Source: CAWAVN01 sp963825075 (GTDB lineage: Bacteria > Planctomycetota > Planctomycetia > Planctomycetales > Planctomycetaceae). From it: 64,000 bases of DNA. The stretch covers positions 124,001 through 188,000 of the forward strand of contig CAWGRX010000008.1 in assembly GCA_963825075.1 (NCBI GenBank), given 5' to 3'. The notes under the pieces are model-generated. The model saw only the letters and a list, made by a program, of their open reading frames with translations. It did no database searches and was not told where the DNA came from. The position numbers and the translations under genes were made by a program. Shown here in pieces: positions 36,089 through 45,271 of the stretch (position 1 is its first letter; each line of letters opens with the position of its first letter).

Positions 36089-39000
36089 ATGACGGTTCCG
36101 CTCGACACTTTGGCCAGCTACGTTCCCCGCTTGGTGATCGAGCGATTGGAGGCCGATCCCGCGCCGCTGGCCGAACCGCGCGAACAGCAGGTCGCCGGGG
36201 CGCTGTTATTTGCGGATATTGCAGGTTTCTCGCGTTTGGCCGATCAGCTCGCGCAGAACAATCCTGCGGGAGCGGAGGAACTGACGGCCCTCTTGAACGA
36301 TTACTTCGGGCATTTGATCGGGCTGGTTGTGGGGCACGGCGGGGATGTCGTCAAGTTTGCGGGCGATGCTCTGTTGGCGCTCTGGTCCGTGACGGGAACG
36401 ACCACCACTCTCGAACAGGCGGCTCTCGAGGCGGCCCAATGCGCCTTGGCGGTGCAACAGCAGTTGGCCGACTACCAAGCGGGCGGAAGGCGTCTCAAAC
36501 TTCGGATCAGCCTGGTGGCCGGAGAGTTTCGGATCATGGAACTGGGCGGCATTGAGGGGCGGTGGGAAGTCATGCTCGCGGGCGAGCCGCTATTGGAAAT
36601 CGAGTCCGCCGCTCAGACGGCCGAAGTGGGCAAAGTCGTCGTCAGCCCCCAGGCGTGGAAGTCGCTAAAAAGCCGCTCCGCAGGCCGATCCGTTGGCGGA
36701 GGATTTGTGATGCTCAGCCGCGTTGCGAATCCGGTTCCCGTTTCGCCGTTGCCCAAACCGATTTTGCGGCCCGATATGGAAGCGGGTCTGCGCGGGTCGC
36801 TGCCGGCGGTGGTGTTCGGCCGCATTTCTGCCGGCCAGCACGATTGGATGGCCGAGCTTCGGCAGATCACGGTGATGTTCGTGAACTTGCCCTGGCTCAA
36901 TTCGCGGATCCCTTTGCCGGCGGCTCAATCGGCTGTGGAGACCATCGAGCGGACGGTCACGCAATACCAGGGCAGCCTGAACAAACTCAGCATGGACGAC
37001 AAAGGCGCGACGGCGGTGGTCGTCTTTGGCTTGCCGACGCACGAAGACGATCCCGTGCGGGCCGTGCTCGCCGCGCGGGATCTCAAAGACCGATTGACCG
37101 ATGGAGAAAGGGCTTTGCACATCGGCATCACCACCGGGTGTTGTTTTTGCGGTTCCGTGGGCAGCGATCTCCGCCGGGAATACACGGTGATAGGGAATAC
37201 CGTCAACATCGCGGCCCGCTTGATGCAGCATTCCCAGGGCCGCATTCTCTGCGATGCGCTGACTCATAATCTGGCCCATCAACGATTTTGGTTCGTGGCC
37301 CATAGCTCCATCCAGGTGAAAGGAATCGACGGAAGGCCGGTCGAAATTTTCGAACCAATTAAGGAACGGCAAGCCGACCCAGGTTCCGAAACCGACATCG
37401 TCGGCCAGGATCGGCAGCGCGAGATGATCCAGAAAATCCTGGATGACTGCGGTTGCAACAAATCCGCCTGCGTGGTTCTAATCGAAGGCGATGCGGGCAT
37501 CGGCAAGTCCCGGCTGACTCAACACCTAAGCGAGGCCGCGTTAAACCGAGGCTTCACGGTGCTCGCCGGCCGCGGCGATTCGATCGAAGAAGCTTCCCCC
37601 TACCACGTCTGGCGGCCGGTGATCGGGCAGTTGCTCGAACAAATCCCTTCAGACGCCGGTGCGTCCGCAACTCCCAAAGATCGTCTGCTCAACTGGCTGG
37701 GAACCGAAGAGGATCTGATCCCGCTGGCACCGCTGCTGGGCAGCATCCTGCCCTTGGACATCCCCGAAAACGCCACGACGCGGGACATGGTGGGGCAGGT
37801 CCGGGCCGACAACCTGCAGCGACTGGTGGTGCGCACCTTGCGGAAAAAGTCGGCGGAAAATCCGCTGTTGATCGTGCTAGACGATGGGCAGTGGTTCGAC
37901 TCGGCTTCGTGGGCGATTGCCCGGCAAGTGGCCCGGCAGGTGCCGTCGGTGATGCTGGCCGTGGCGACTCGCCCGCTCGACGATCCCCGTCCCGCCGACT
38001 ATTTGGCATTGAAGCAGATGGACCACACGATTGAGATATTGCTCAATCCACTTTCCGATGAGGAAACCCGCCGACTCATCTGCGAACGGTTGGGAGTCGC
38101 CCAAGTTCCAGAGGAAATCACGAATTGGATCTATCAGCGAGCCGAGGGGAATCCGTTGTACTCGGAAGAGCTGGTCTTCGTGCTGCGGGATTCCAAAAAG
38201 TTATTCGTAAAACAGGATCAAGCGGTGCTGGCGTGCCGGCCCTCCGAATTGGCCACGCTGGATTTTCCCAATGCCCTCCACGGCGTGGTTCGCAGCCGGT
38301 TCGATCGGCTGGGGCCGCCGGAACTCTTGACGGTGAAAACGGCCAGCGTGATCGGCCGGAGTTTTGAATACCGCGTGCTCGAACACACCTATCCCGTTCC
38401 CGCAGACCGGGACAAACTGCCCAGTCACGTCGAGACGGTCTGCCGGCGGGATCTCATCCTTCAGACCGTGAAAACGCCGGAGCCGGCCTATGCCTTCAAA
38501 CACATCGTCATCCAAGAGGTGGCTTATCAACTGATGCTGTTCAAGCAGCGCCGGGCTTTGCACCAGGCGATTGCCCAGTGGTATGAAGCGGCCACCGAAC
38601 GAAATTCTGCGACGACCTTTGCGCTTTTGGCCTACCATTGGAATCAGGCCGGGGTCGAAGACAAAGCCCGGCTATATGAAGAAAAAGCGGGGGACCACGC
38701 TCTGAAAAACGGAGCCTACCAGGAAGCCGCCGAGTTCTTCCAGGCGGTCGTCGATCGCATGCCGCCCGCCGCGATTGCGGAATTGGATTCGGCCGAGCGT
38801 TTGCACCGGGCGAGTTTGCACCGCCGGCTGGCGGCTTCGCTTATGGGTCTGGGACGGCTGGAGGACAGCCGGGAAGAGTGCCTCGCCGCGCTCAAATGGA
38901 TCGGCGAAGCCGCGCCGATCCGCCCCGCCAGTTGCGTGCCCCGCTTGCTGCTGCAAACCGCGACGCAGATTTGGCATCGCCTGCGAAAAGGCCGGCTGCG

Positions 39001-40189
39001 GAAGTCTCCAAAGGCCGCGGCTTTTTTGGAAAGCTCGCTGATTCTGGAACAACTTGCGGAAATCCATTACCTGGGCAACGACACCTTGCGGTTTTTATAC
39101 GCCTGTCTGCGGATGCTCAATCTGGCGGAGCAGGCCGGCCCGACGCCCGAACTCGCGCGGGCATTCGCTGCGATGGGCCTGACCGCCGCGACCATTCCCT
39201 GCCGCCGATTGGCGGAATCCTACCTGCGGCAAGCGCGGGAGACCGTGGACCGCGTGGAGCACTTGCCCTCCTCCGCCTGGGTGTCTCTCACCACCGGCAT
39301 CTATCACGTGGGCATCGCCAACTGGGAATGTGCGCGGCAAAACCTCACGCGAGCCATGGACCTCTACAAGCAGTTGGGCGACGATCGGAACTTCGGGACC
39401 ACCTCCACCGTGTTGGGGGGATCGTATTATTTCGCGGGGAACTTTCGCGAAGGGCTTCGCATCTGGTCCGAACATCACGAGCGTTCGCAGCGCCGGGACG
39501 ATGTGCTCCATCAGGCGTGGGGGCACGGCGGCTGCGCGCTCAATCTGCTCAGGTTGGGCGATTTCCCGGAGACCATCTCCCGTGCCGAAGCCGCGCTCGC
39601 GATGTTTGAAGTCAACACCGACCGCATTTCCGAGATTATGGTCGAGGGCGTGTTGGCAGTGGCAAGGCTCCGGGAACACGATCTGGAAGCCGCGGTCTCC
39701 GAAGCCGCCGCCGTCTTTGAAAAACTCCGCCGTCTCGGCCGGCCGACCACTTACCTCTTATTGGAAGGCTACTCGGCGGTCGTGGAAATCCGCCTCGCCA
39801 ACTGGCAATCGGAAACCCAGGACAGCCGGCGAAAAAAAATCCAGGCCGGCCTGCGTTCCGCCTTCAAGCAAATGAAAACTTACGCCTACATCTTCCCCAT
39901 CGGCAAACCCCGCTTTTTACTTTGGCAAGGCGAATGGGCCAGGCTGTTGGGCCATCGGGAAAAGGCGATGGCGTTTTGGCGAAAGAGCCTGGTCGCCGCG
40001 GAGGACTTCGACATGCTCTACGAACAAGCCCTGGCTCATTGGCATTTAGCCCAGCATCATTCCGATCCCGACCTCAAGCACCAACACCAGAAAGCGGCCT
40101 TGGATCTGTTCACCCAAACCGAAGCGGCCTATGATCTGAAACTCGTCCAGGACATCCCGGCCCCTGCCGACGTTTCCCCGGTGAGTTAG
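36089..40189 (+). CDS. Soluble adenylyl cyclase (ADCY10)-like protein: tandem cyclase domains + NTPase + TPR
   Basis: 1366 aa from the ATG at 36089, with GGAGG 20 bases upstream. First cyclase domain (about 35-200): LLFADIAGFSRLADQL (Asp43) and GGDVVKFAGDALLALWSV (Lys89, Asp93), matching the C1 domain of ADCY10. Second domain (about 258-385): ITVMFVNL, with Asn for the metal Asp, GSLNKLSMDDKGA and EYTVIGNTVNIAARLM, like the degenerate C2 of ADCY10. Then an AAA/STAND-type NTPase with Walker A IEGDAGIGKSRLT (about 465) and Walker B LLIVLDDGQWF, followed by about 500 residues of TPR-like helices. No membrane segment. Expected to make cAMP; ADCY10-type enzymes respond to bicarbonate and calcium, but that is not shown here. 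Paired with a second cyclase across a divergent promoter. Confidence 0.88.
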   Translation: MTVPLDTLASYVPRLVIERLEADPAPLAEPREQQVAGALLFADIAGFSRLADQLAQNNPAGAEELTALLNDYFGHLIGLVVGHGGDVVKFAGDALLALWSVTGTTTTLEQAALEAAQCALAVQQQLADYQAGGRRLKLRISLVAGEFRIMELGGIEGRWEVMLAGEPLLEIESAAQTAEVGKVVVSPQAWKSLKSRSAGRSVGGGFVMLSRVANPVPVSPLPKPILRPDMEAGLRGSLPAVVFGRISAGQHDWMAELRQITVMFVNLPWLNSRIPLPAAQSAVETIERTVTQYQGSLNKLSMDDKGATAVVVFGLPTHEDDPVRAVLAARDLKDRLTDGERALHIGITTGCCFCGSVGSDLRREYTVIGNTVNIAARLMQHSQGRILCDALTHNLAHQRFWFVAHSSIQVKGIDGRPVEIFEPIKERQADPGSETDIVGQDRQREMIQKILDDCGCNKSACVVLIEGDAGIGKSRLTQHLSEAALNRGFTVLAGRGDSIEEASPYHVWRPVIGQLLEQIPSDAGASATPKDRLLNWLGTEEDLIPLAPLLGSILPLDIPENATTRDMVGQVRADNLQRLVVRTLRKKSAENPLLIVLDDGQWFDSASWAIARQVARQVPSVMLAVATRPLDDPRPADYLALKQMDHTIEILLNPLSDEETRRLICERLGVAQVPEEITNWIYQRAEGNPLYSEELVFVLRDSKKLFVKQDQAVLACRPSELATLDFPNALHGVVRSRFDRLGPPELLTVKTASVIGRSFEYRVLEHTYPVPADRDKLPSHVETVCRRDLILQTVKTPEPAYAFKHIVIQEVAYQLMLFKQRRALHQAIAQWYEAATERNSATTFALLAYHWNQAGVEDKARLYEEKAGDHALKNGAYQEAAEFFQAVVDRMPPAAIAELDSAERLHRASLHRRLAASLMGLGRLEDSREECLAALKWIGEAAPIRPASCVPRLLLQTATQIWHRLRKGRLRKSPKAAAFLESSLILEQLAEIHYLGNDTLRFLYACLRMLNLAEQAGPTPELARAFAAMGLTAATIPCRRLAESYLRQARETVDRVEHLPSSAWVSLTTGIYHVGIANWECARQNLTRAMDLYKQLGDDRNFGTTSTVLGGSYYFAGNFREGLRIWSEHHERSQRRDDVLHQAWGHGGCALNLLRLGDFPETISRAEAALAMFEVNTDRISEIMVEGVLAVARLREHDLEAAVSEAAAVFEKLRRLGRPTTYLLLEGYSAVVEIRLANWQSETQDSRRKKIQAGLRSAFKQMKTYAYIFPIGKPRFLLWQGEWARLLGHREKAMAFWRKSLVAAEDFDMLYEQALAHWHLAQHHSDPDLKHQHQKAALDLFTQTEAAYDLKLVQDIPAPADVSPVS

Positions 40190-40226
40190 TGTCTGAGTTT
40201 GTAACTTCTGCGCATCGTGCTCGCAT

Positions 40227-40293
40227 CTTCCGTAGCGGTGGCTTCCAGCCGCCGAGATCGATCTCCGGGGGCAAGATGCCGCCGCTACGAAGG
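40227..40293. repeat. Inverted repeat CTTCCGTAGCGGTGGC... element
   Basis: Outer arms CTTCCGTAGCGGTGGC and GCCGCCGCTACGAAGG are complementary with few mismatches; inner arms GAGAT and ATCTC form the tip around CG. This is a third family of GC-rich intergenic palindrome. Confidence 0.6.
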
Positions 40294-40347
40294 CCAGCGG
40301 TTTTGCCGCTTTAGGACCGATCGATAAATAACTGAAATAGCTATCGC

Positions 40348-40437
40348 ATTCATTAGCCGCAGGGCGCTAGCCCCGGTTATCCTCGTGAACCGGGGCGGAC
40401 CACCCTGCGGGCGGTGCCCCCCCTGCGGCTAATGAAT
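40348..40437. repeat. GCTAGC-family element, complete nested palindrome
   Basis: The ends ATTCATTAGCCGCAGGG and CCCTGCGGCTAATGAAT are perfect inverted repeats of 17 bases. Inside them is a second stem CCCCGGTT ... AACCGGGG with a 9-base loop. This is the best preserved copy and defines the ends of the family. Confidence 0.75.
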
Positions 40438-40619
40438 ACGAGAACAAATCCTCGAATGGCCCTTAAACTCCGCGGCCGAAGCAAGCGCGGGGATTGTTCG
40501 CCGGGGCGGTGGGAGTTAAAGTGTCCTTTGGAGATCTTGTTGACAGAACCTCTCACCCATCGGTGCCTTCTTCCGCGAATTGTTCGAGCGTCCTTTTTCT
40601 ATTCGGGCGATGTATTTCT

Positions 40620-41845
40620 ATGCGTAGCAATCTGTTTCATTGGATTGATTGGTTTGCCATCGGAATTTGCCTTGGGGCGTCATCCTTCGGATTGGCGGAC
40701 GATAAAACCCCGCGCGCGTCTGGTTCGAGAAACAGCAGCTCACCGACAAATACTACTGCGACGGCATCGCGGCGGCGGATATCGACAAGGATGGACATGT
40801 CGATATTGTCGCGGGGCCGTTCTGGTACAGCGGGCCGGAGTTCCGCAAAGCGAACGCGTTCTATCCGGCGGTCGCCTTGGAACCCGCCAAAAGTCCTTCC
40901 GACAGCATGTTTTCGCTGATTCACGATTTCAACGGCGACGGCTGGCCGGACATTCTGGTGCTCGGCCGGGTGCACGTCCACAAAGCCTACTGGTACCAAA
41001 ACCCCGCCCCGCCGGGAAACGATCTCTGGAAAAAACACTTCGTCGCGGATCGCGTGAAAGGCGAATCGCCGCTGCTGGCGGACATCAACGGCGACGGCCG
41101 GGTCGAACTCATCACCCATGACGAACGCCAATGGGGTTGGCTTGCACCGGACTCCAAAAATCCCGCGAAGCCTTGGAAGTTCACGGCCATCACCAAGCCG
41201 GGCAAGTGGAACCAATGGTATCACGGTGAAGGCGTGGGCGATGTCAACGGCGACGGCCGGCTTGATTTGATCCTCAACGACGGCTGGTGGGAACAACCGG
41301 CCGATCCTAAAGATCTCCCTTGGAAAGAACACAAAGTCCGCTTTTCCAAAGGCCGAGGCGGGGCGCAGATGTTCGCCGGAGACCTCAACGACGATGGGCG
41401 GAATGACATCATCACCAGCCTCGACGCCCACGGTTGGGGGCTGGCATGGTTTGAGCAAGCGTCCTCCACAAAGTTCCGCGAGCACAAAATCATGGGGGAT
41501 CGCTCGGAACTCGCCCAGTACAAAGTCGCCTTCACCCAGCCGCACGCGTTGGATTTTGCGGACATCGACGGCGACGGCTTGAAAGACATCATCACCGGCA
41601 AACGCCGCTGGGCGCACGGACCCAAAGGCGACATCGAACCCGACGCCGACCCCGTCGTGTATTGGTTTCGGCAGGTTCGCTCGGCCGGCGAAGACACGAA
41701 GTTTGTGCCGAGGCTGATCGACGATGCCTCCGGCATCGGCGTCGAGATCGCGGTCGCCGACGTCGATGGCGACGGCTTGCCGGACGTGCTGACCACATCC
41801 AAACTCGGCACCTTTGTGTTTCATCAACATCGGCAAAAGCCGTGA
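40620..41845 (+). CDS. Secreted FG-GAP/VCBS-repeat protein; one frameshift
   Basis: About 407 aa when joined. The ATG at 40620 starts a signal peptide (MRSNLFHWIDWFAIGICLGA, cleavage near FGLADD). After ADDKTPR the frame changes within the CGCGCGCG run at 40711-40718 (two extra bases) and continues VWFEKQQLTDKYYCDGIAAA. About six FG-GAP-type repeats follow, each with a calcium-loop-like DxDxDG motif: ADIDKDGHVDIVAG, HDFNGDGWPDILVL, ADINGDGRVELIT, GDVNGDGRLDLIL, GDLNDDGRNDIIT, ADIDGDGLKDIIT and ADVDGDGLPDVLT. The fold is a beta-propeller, as in integrin alpha heads and many planctomycete secreted proteins. Function unknown; likely surface binding. Confidence 0.8.
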
Positions 41846-41917
41846 GAAAAACTGTTTTTGAACCTTAACGGATTTTTTTTCGTCGGAATACGGCGAGACG
41901 AGGATCGAGGAGTGAAT

Positions 41918-44046
41918 ATGATCTACCGATTGATCGGCCTGGGCTTGCTGGGTTGTTTGCTGATCGCGGGCTGCGGCGAGGAAAAAAAAGCCGAGGAGGC
42001 ATCAACGGCCGATCCGCTCGCCGGAAACTGGCTGCTGGTGATGACCAAGGACATCCCGCAAGAAGGCTACTACGATGTCACCACGGTGATGCTCCACGTT
42101 CAAAAAAAGAATGGGGCATACTCCGCGGAGTTCAAAGGCAGCAAGCCGACGCTGCCCGGCACGCCCAAGCTCAAATCGTTTGAAGTGAAAAACAAACAGG
42201 TGCACGTTGTGGTGTCGGCGGGCGAATACACGATGGATTTCGTCGGGACGCCGGCCGGCAAAACGATTCCCGGCAACACGGACTTCGGCCGTTTGAACAT
42301 CGAACCCGCGAAGCTCGTCCGCACGTCCGCCACGGATATCGAACAAGCCCCCCCGACCGATGTTCCACCGGGCACCAGCGAGTATGAAAAGTTCGTCGGC
42401 TCGCTTAGCAAAGGGGACGCGGATTCGGTGTCTTACTTCGACCATTTCCCGGAGTTTGTGAAGTTTTGCGGGGAGCATTCCACCAGCCCGGTGTCGATTC
42501 TGTTGTATCAGAAGTTGGTGCAAATCGTTCCGCGAAAAGCCGCTTCCGAAGCCGAGGTCAAAAAATTTGCCGGGAGCTATTTCAAAGCGGCGGGGCATTG
42601 GGGAAAGCGGATGCAGGCCTTGGCGCGGTTCAACCTGGCGGCCAGCCTCGTCGGCGAACCGAAGTTCGCCGATGTGGGTTTGAAATATCTAAAAGAAGCC
42701 GAGACGGCGCTGGATGCCTCCAGCAATGCGGATCGCCAGTCGATCTTCGACAGCGTCCGCCGGTACGCCGATCAAATGAAAGTCCGCGGGGAGGCGAAGG
42801 CGGCCCGGAAAATGGCCGCGGACGGCAAACCGCAAGAAGCGTTAACCACGCTGCGAAAGTTCGGTAAGAAATATCCTTTCGATCCGCTGTTGATCTATTA
42901 CCGAGCCGAAACCGCGCAGGCGGCGAACCAGACCGATGAAGCGCTCCGGCTATATGCCCAGCTTTCCACCTGGCCGATGCTCCAACAACAGTTGATGCGG
43001 GAAGAGGCGTGGCTCCAAGGCGACCGCGAGCTGCCCCAAAGCCGATTGTTGGAATTGTGGATCAAACAGCACGGCAGCGAAGCCGGCTTGGACGAGTTCA
43101 AACAAAAAGTTTACGCCGAGGCGACGACGCTGATCGCCGAGGAAATCGGCCCGCCGAAAACGTCGCCCACGGGCAACCGCGTGAGCGTGTTGGAACTCTT
43201 CACCGGTGCGCAGTGCCCGCCCTGCGTGGGAGCCGACCTTGCAACCGAGGCGCTCGAACATCTTTATTCCCAATCGCATCTGATCGTGCTCCGCTATCAC
43301 GTGCATATCCCGGCATTCGATCCGATGACCAATCGCGAAAACTTTAACCGGTTTGTTGGCGCTGCTCGGCCCGGAGGGCCAAGACCAAATGGGCACTCCG
43401 ACCGTCTTCCTCAACGGAACCAAACCCGCGGTTGGTGTCGGCGGATTCTTCAACGATGCGACGCGGATCGGCAAGGAACTTAACGAAGCCCTCGAGCCGG
43501 TGCTCGACGATCACACGCCGCTCGATTTGAAACTCACCGCCCACCAAACCGGGGGCGAGATCACGGTTTCCGCCAAACTCGCCGGTGTGCCCAAAGACCA
43601 GGCCGACAAACTGCGCAGTGCTGCTCTTGTTGGCGGAGGGCGACGTGGAGTACGCCGCGCGAAACGGCATTCTCCGCCATGAAATGCTCGTCCGCTGGTT
43701 GTACAACGGCGAGAAAGGGTCCGTGCTGAACACGGGCGGGAATTTTGACTTCACGACCACAACCCGCACGCGCGACATCCGCGAGTTTCTCGAATCCACC
43801 TTGAAACAGGCGCCCGACGCGGAAGAGCCGGCGAATGGGTTTCCCTTAAAGCTCGAAGGACTGTGTTTTGTCGGCTTTGTGCACAACCCGGAAACCCACG
43901 AAATCCTGCAAGCCGCCAGCGTCCCGGTGGAGGTCTTGGAAAGGTCGGACGAACCGCCGCCTGTGACAACGAAGCCAGGCCCCACGTTGTTGCCCCCGTC
44001 TTCCGGATCGAAACCCGCCCAGGCGGAGAAGCCGGCTCCGCAATAG
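41918..44046 (+). CDS. Lipoprotein with TPR-like region and thioredoxin fold; two frameshifts
   Basis: About 708 aa when joined. The ATG at 41918 has GAGGAG upstream and begins a lipoprotein signal (MIYRLIGLGLLGCLLIAGC). Residues about 30-120 form a beta-rich domain (AGNWLLVMTKDIPQEGYYDV). A helical middle region follows, then a thioredoxin-like domain with LELFTGAQCPPCVGADLA (CPPC near residue 432), continuing after a shift at TTT 43352-43354 as LALLGPEGQDQMGTPTVFLN (cis-Pro in TPTVF). A second shift near 43612-43626 leads to LLLAEGDVEYAARNGILRHE and a Pro-rich C-terminus ending at 44046. Probably a periplasmic thiol-disulfide or redox-linked protein; the substrate is unknown. Confidence 0.72.
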
Positions 44047-44049
44047 GAA

Positions 44050-44165
44050 CAAGATCGGGAGAAGGGGCGATTGGGAGATTGGGAGACGTTGGCAAGACGA
44101 TTTAATTCCCAATCGGCTGTTTCTCCCCCTCTCCTAACCTCCCTTTCTCCCCTTCCTCTTTTTTC
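44050..44165. repeat. Purine/pyrimidine-rich inverted region at the convergent gene ends
   Basis: GGGAGAAGGGGCGATTGGGA with further GATTGGGAG units on the left faces TTCCCAATCGGCTGTTTCTC and CTCCCTTTCTCCCC on the right, forming an imperfect long hairpin between two converging genes. It also codes the Glu/Lys/Gly-rich C-terminal tail of the lipase gene (EKKEEGEKGRLGEGEK), so the repeat seems to have extended that frame. It may serve as a bidirectional terminator. Confidence 0.4.
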
Positions 44166-45169
44166 TCCATGTCCCCGTCTTCTTGGGAGATCGGGATGGG
44201 CCGCGGATCGCCCTCGGCGCGGAATCGGCCGGTCTTCAGGAACTTGCTGGTGTAGGCGATCGCATCGGCGTTCTTCATAATGAAGGAATGCAGGCACTCG
44301 ACGGTGGCGAAGTCAGAGGCTCCGGGGAGGCGGGTGCTTTCGACGGTGACCGTGCCGTCGTCATCGCCCGGGATGAGGGGGTTGTAGCCGGCGTCCTTGC
44401 CGCGGGCCCCGGCGATCACGCCGAATTCAAACTTCGGCGTGGGCAGGGAATCGATATAACCCCCATCGATGCCCAACTGCCGCCCGGCCGGGCCAAAGAT
44501 CATTTTGAAGAGCAGGATGTTCTTGAAGATGTCGGCCATCTTCGCCCCGCGGTTCGGGACGCCGAGCATCACCATCCGCTCGATGCGGTCGTCGTTGTGT
44601 TTCTGCAAATAACAGCGAACCACCAGTCCGCCCATGCTGTGGACCACGAAGGAGATTTTTTCGATCCCTTCCAGTGACTCGATCAACTGGTTTAAGTACT
44701 CGGCCGATTGCGTGATCTCCACCTGCGTGCTGGGGTAGTCGAAGCCGATGACGGTGTAGCCTTCTTTTTTGAGGGCCTCGGCCATTTTGCTGAAGGACTT
44801 GGACGACCGCACGATGCCGTGAATCAAAATCACCGCGTGGCCCGACATCTTCGGGAGTTTTTTCTCGTTTTTGATTTCCTCGAGCTTCTTTTGACAGTCT
44901 TCCAGCGTGCCGGAGGCGTGGCGGTGATTCTCAGGATCGAGCAAGCGGTATTGTTTGAAGAACACGTTGTGCTGAATCCGCCAGCCGTGACAGTAGGCCA
45001 CATCCCCCCAAAACTGCAACCCGCCCAGAGTTTTCATGTGCCAATCCTGCTTGAGGTGAAACGTGGGAACCCATTTGAGATCCTGAGCCGGAGCGGGCTG
45101 CGCCATTAGCCCGCCAAAAAGCACTAAGAGACCAAGTTTCCAGGATACTGCTTTCAAATCGTTCCACAT
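44102..45169 (-). CDS. Secreted alpha/beta-hydrolase, lipase-like
   Basis: 355 aa from the ATG at 45167-45169, with GGAGG upstream; signal peptide MWNDLKAVSWKLGLLVLFGG with cleavage near APAQ. The alpha/beta-hydrolase core has the oxyanion motif VILIHGIVRSSKSF, nucleophile elbow VVHSMGGLVVR (Ser178), acid region GDDDGTVTVES and His in VECLHSFIM, the arrangement of bacterial triacylglycerol lipases/PGAP1-like hydrolases. About 70 residues between signal and core are of unknown function. The C-terminal 25 residues (EKKEEGEKGRLGEGEKQ) come from a repeat and are probably not structured. Acts on ester bonds, probably lipids, in the periplasm or outside. Confidence 0.82.
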   Translation of the reverse strand: MWNDLKAVSWKLGLLVLFGGLMAQPAPAQDLKWVPTFHLKQDWHMKTLGGLQFWGDVAYCHGWRIQHNVFFKQYRLLDPENHRHASGTLEDCQKKLEEIKNEKKLPKMSGHAVILIHGIVRSSKSFSKMAEALKKEGYTVIGFDYPSTQVEITQSAEYLNQLIESLEGIEKISFVVHSMGGLVVRCYLQKHNDDRIERMVMLGVPNRGAKMADIFKNILLFKMIFGPAGRQLGIDGGYIDSLPTPKFEFGVIAGARGKDAGYNPLIPGDDDGTVTVESTRLPGASDFATVECLHSFIMKNADAIAYTSKFLKTGRFRAEGDPRPIPISQEDGDMEKKEEGEKGRLGEGEKQPIGN

Positions 45170-45271
45170 CACGCCGCCTCCGTTTGCGTGTCTAGGAGAC
45201 TTCAAAAAAACCGCACCCATCTTACCTCAATTGAGGCGGGAAGGATGCGGGAATGTCACGCGGATATTGGG

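Larger units (their letters stand above)
40190..40619. other. Intergenic region with two palindromic elements
   Basis: 430 bases between the large cyclase gene and the FG-GAP gene. Two separate inverted-repeat elements (40227-40293 and 40348-40437) occupy about 160 bases. The rest contains no credible gene; the promoter of the downstream gene is probably within 40500-40615. Confidence 0.45.
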
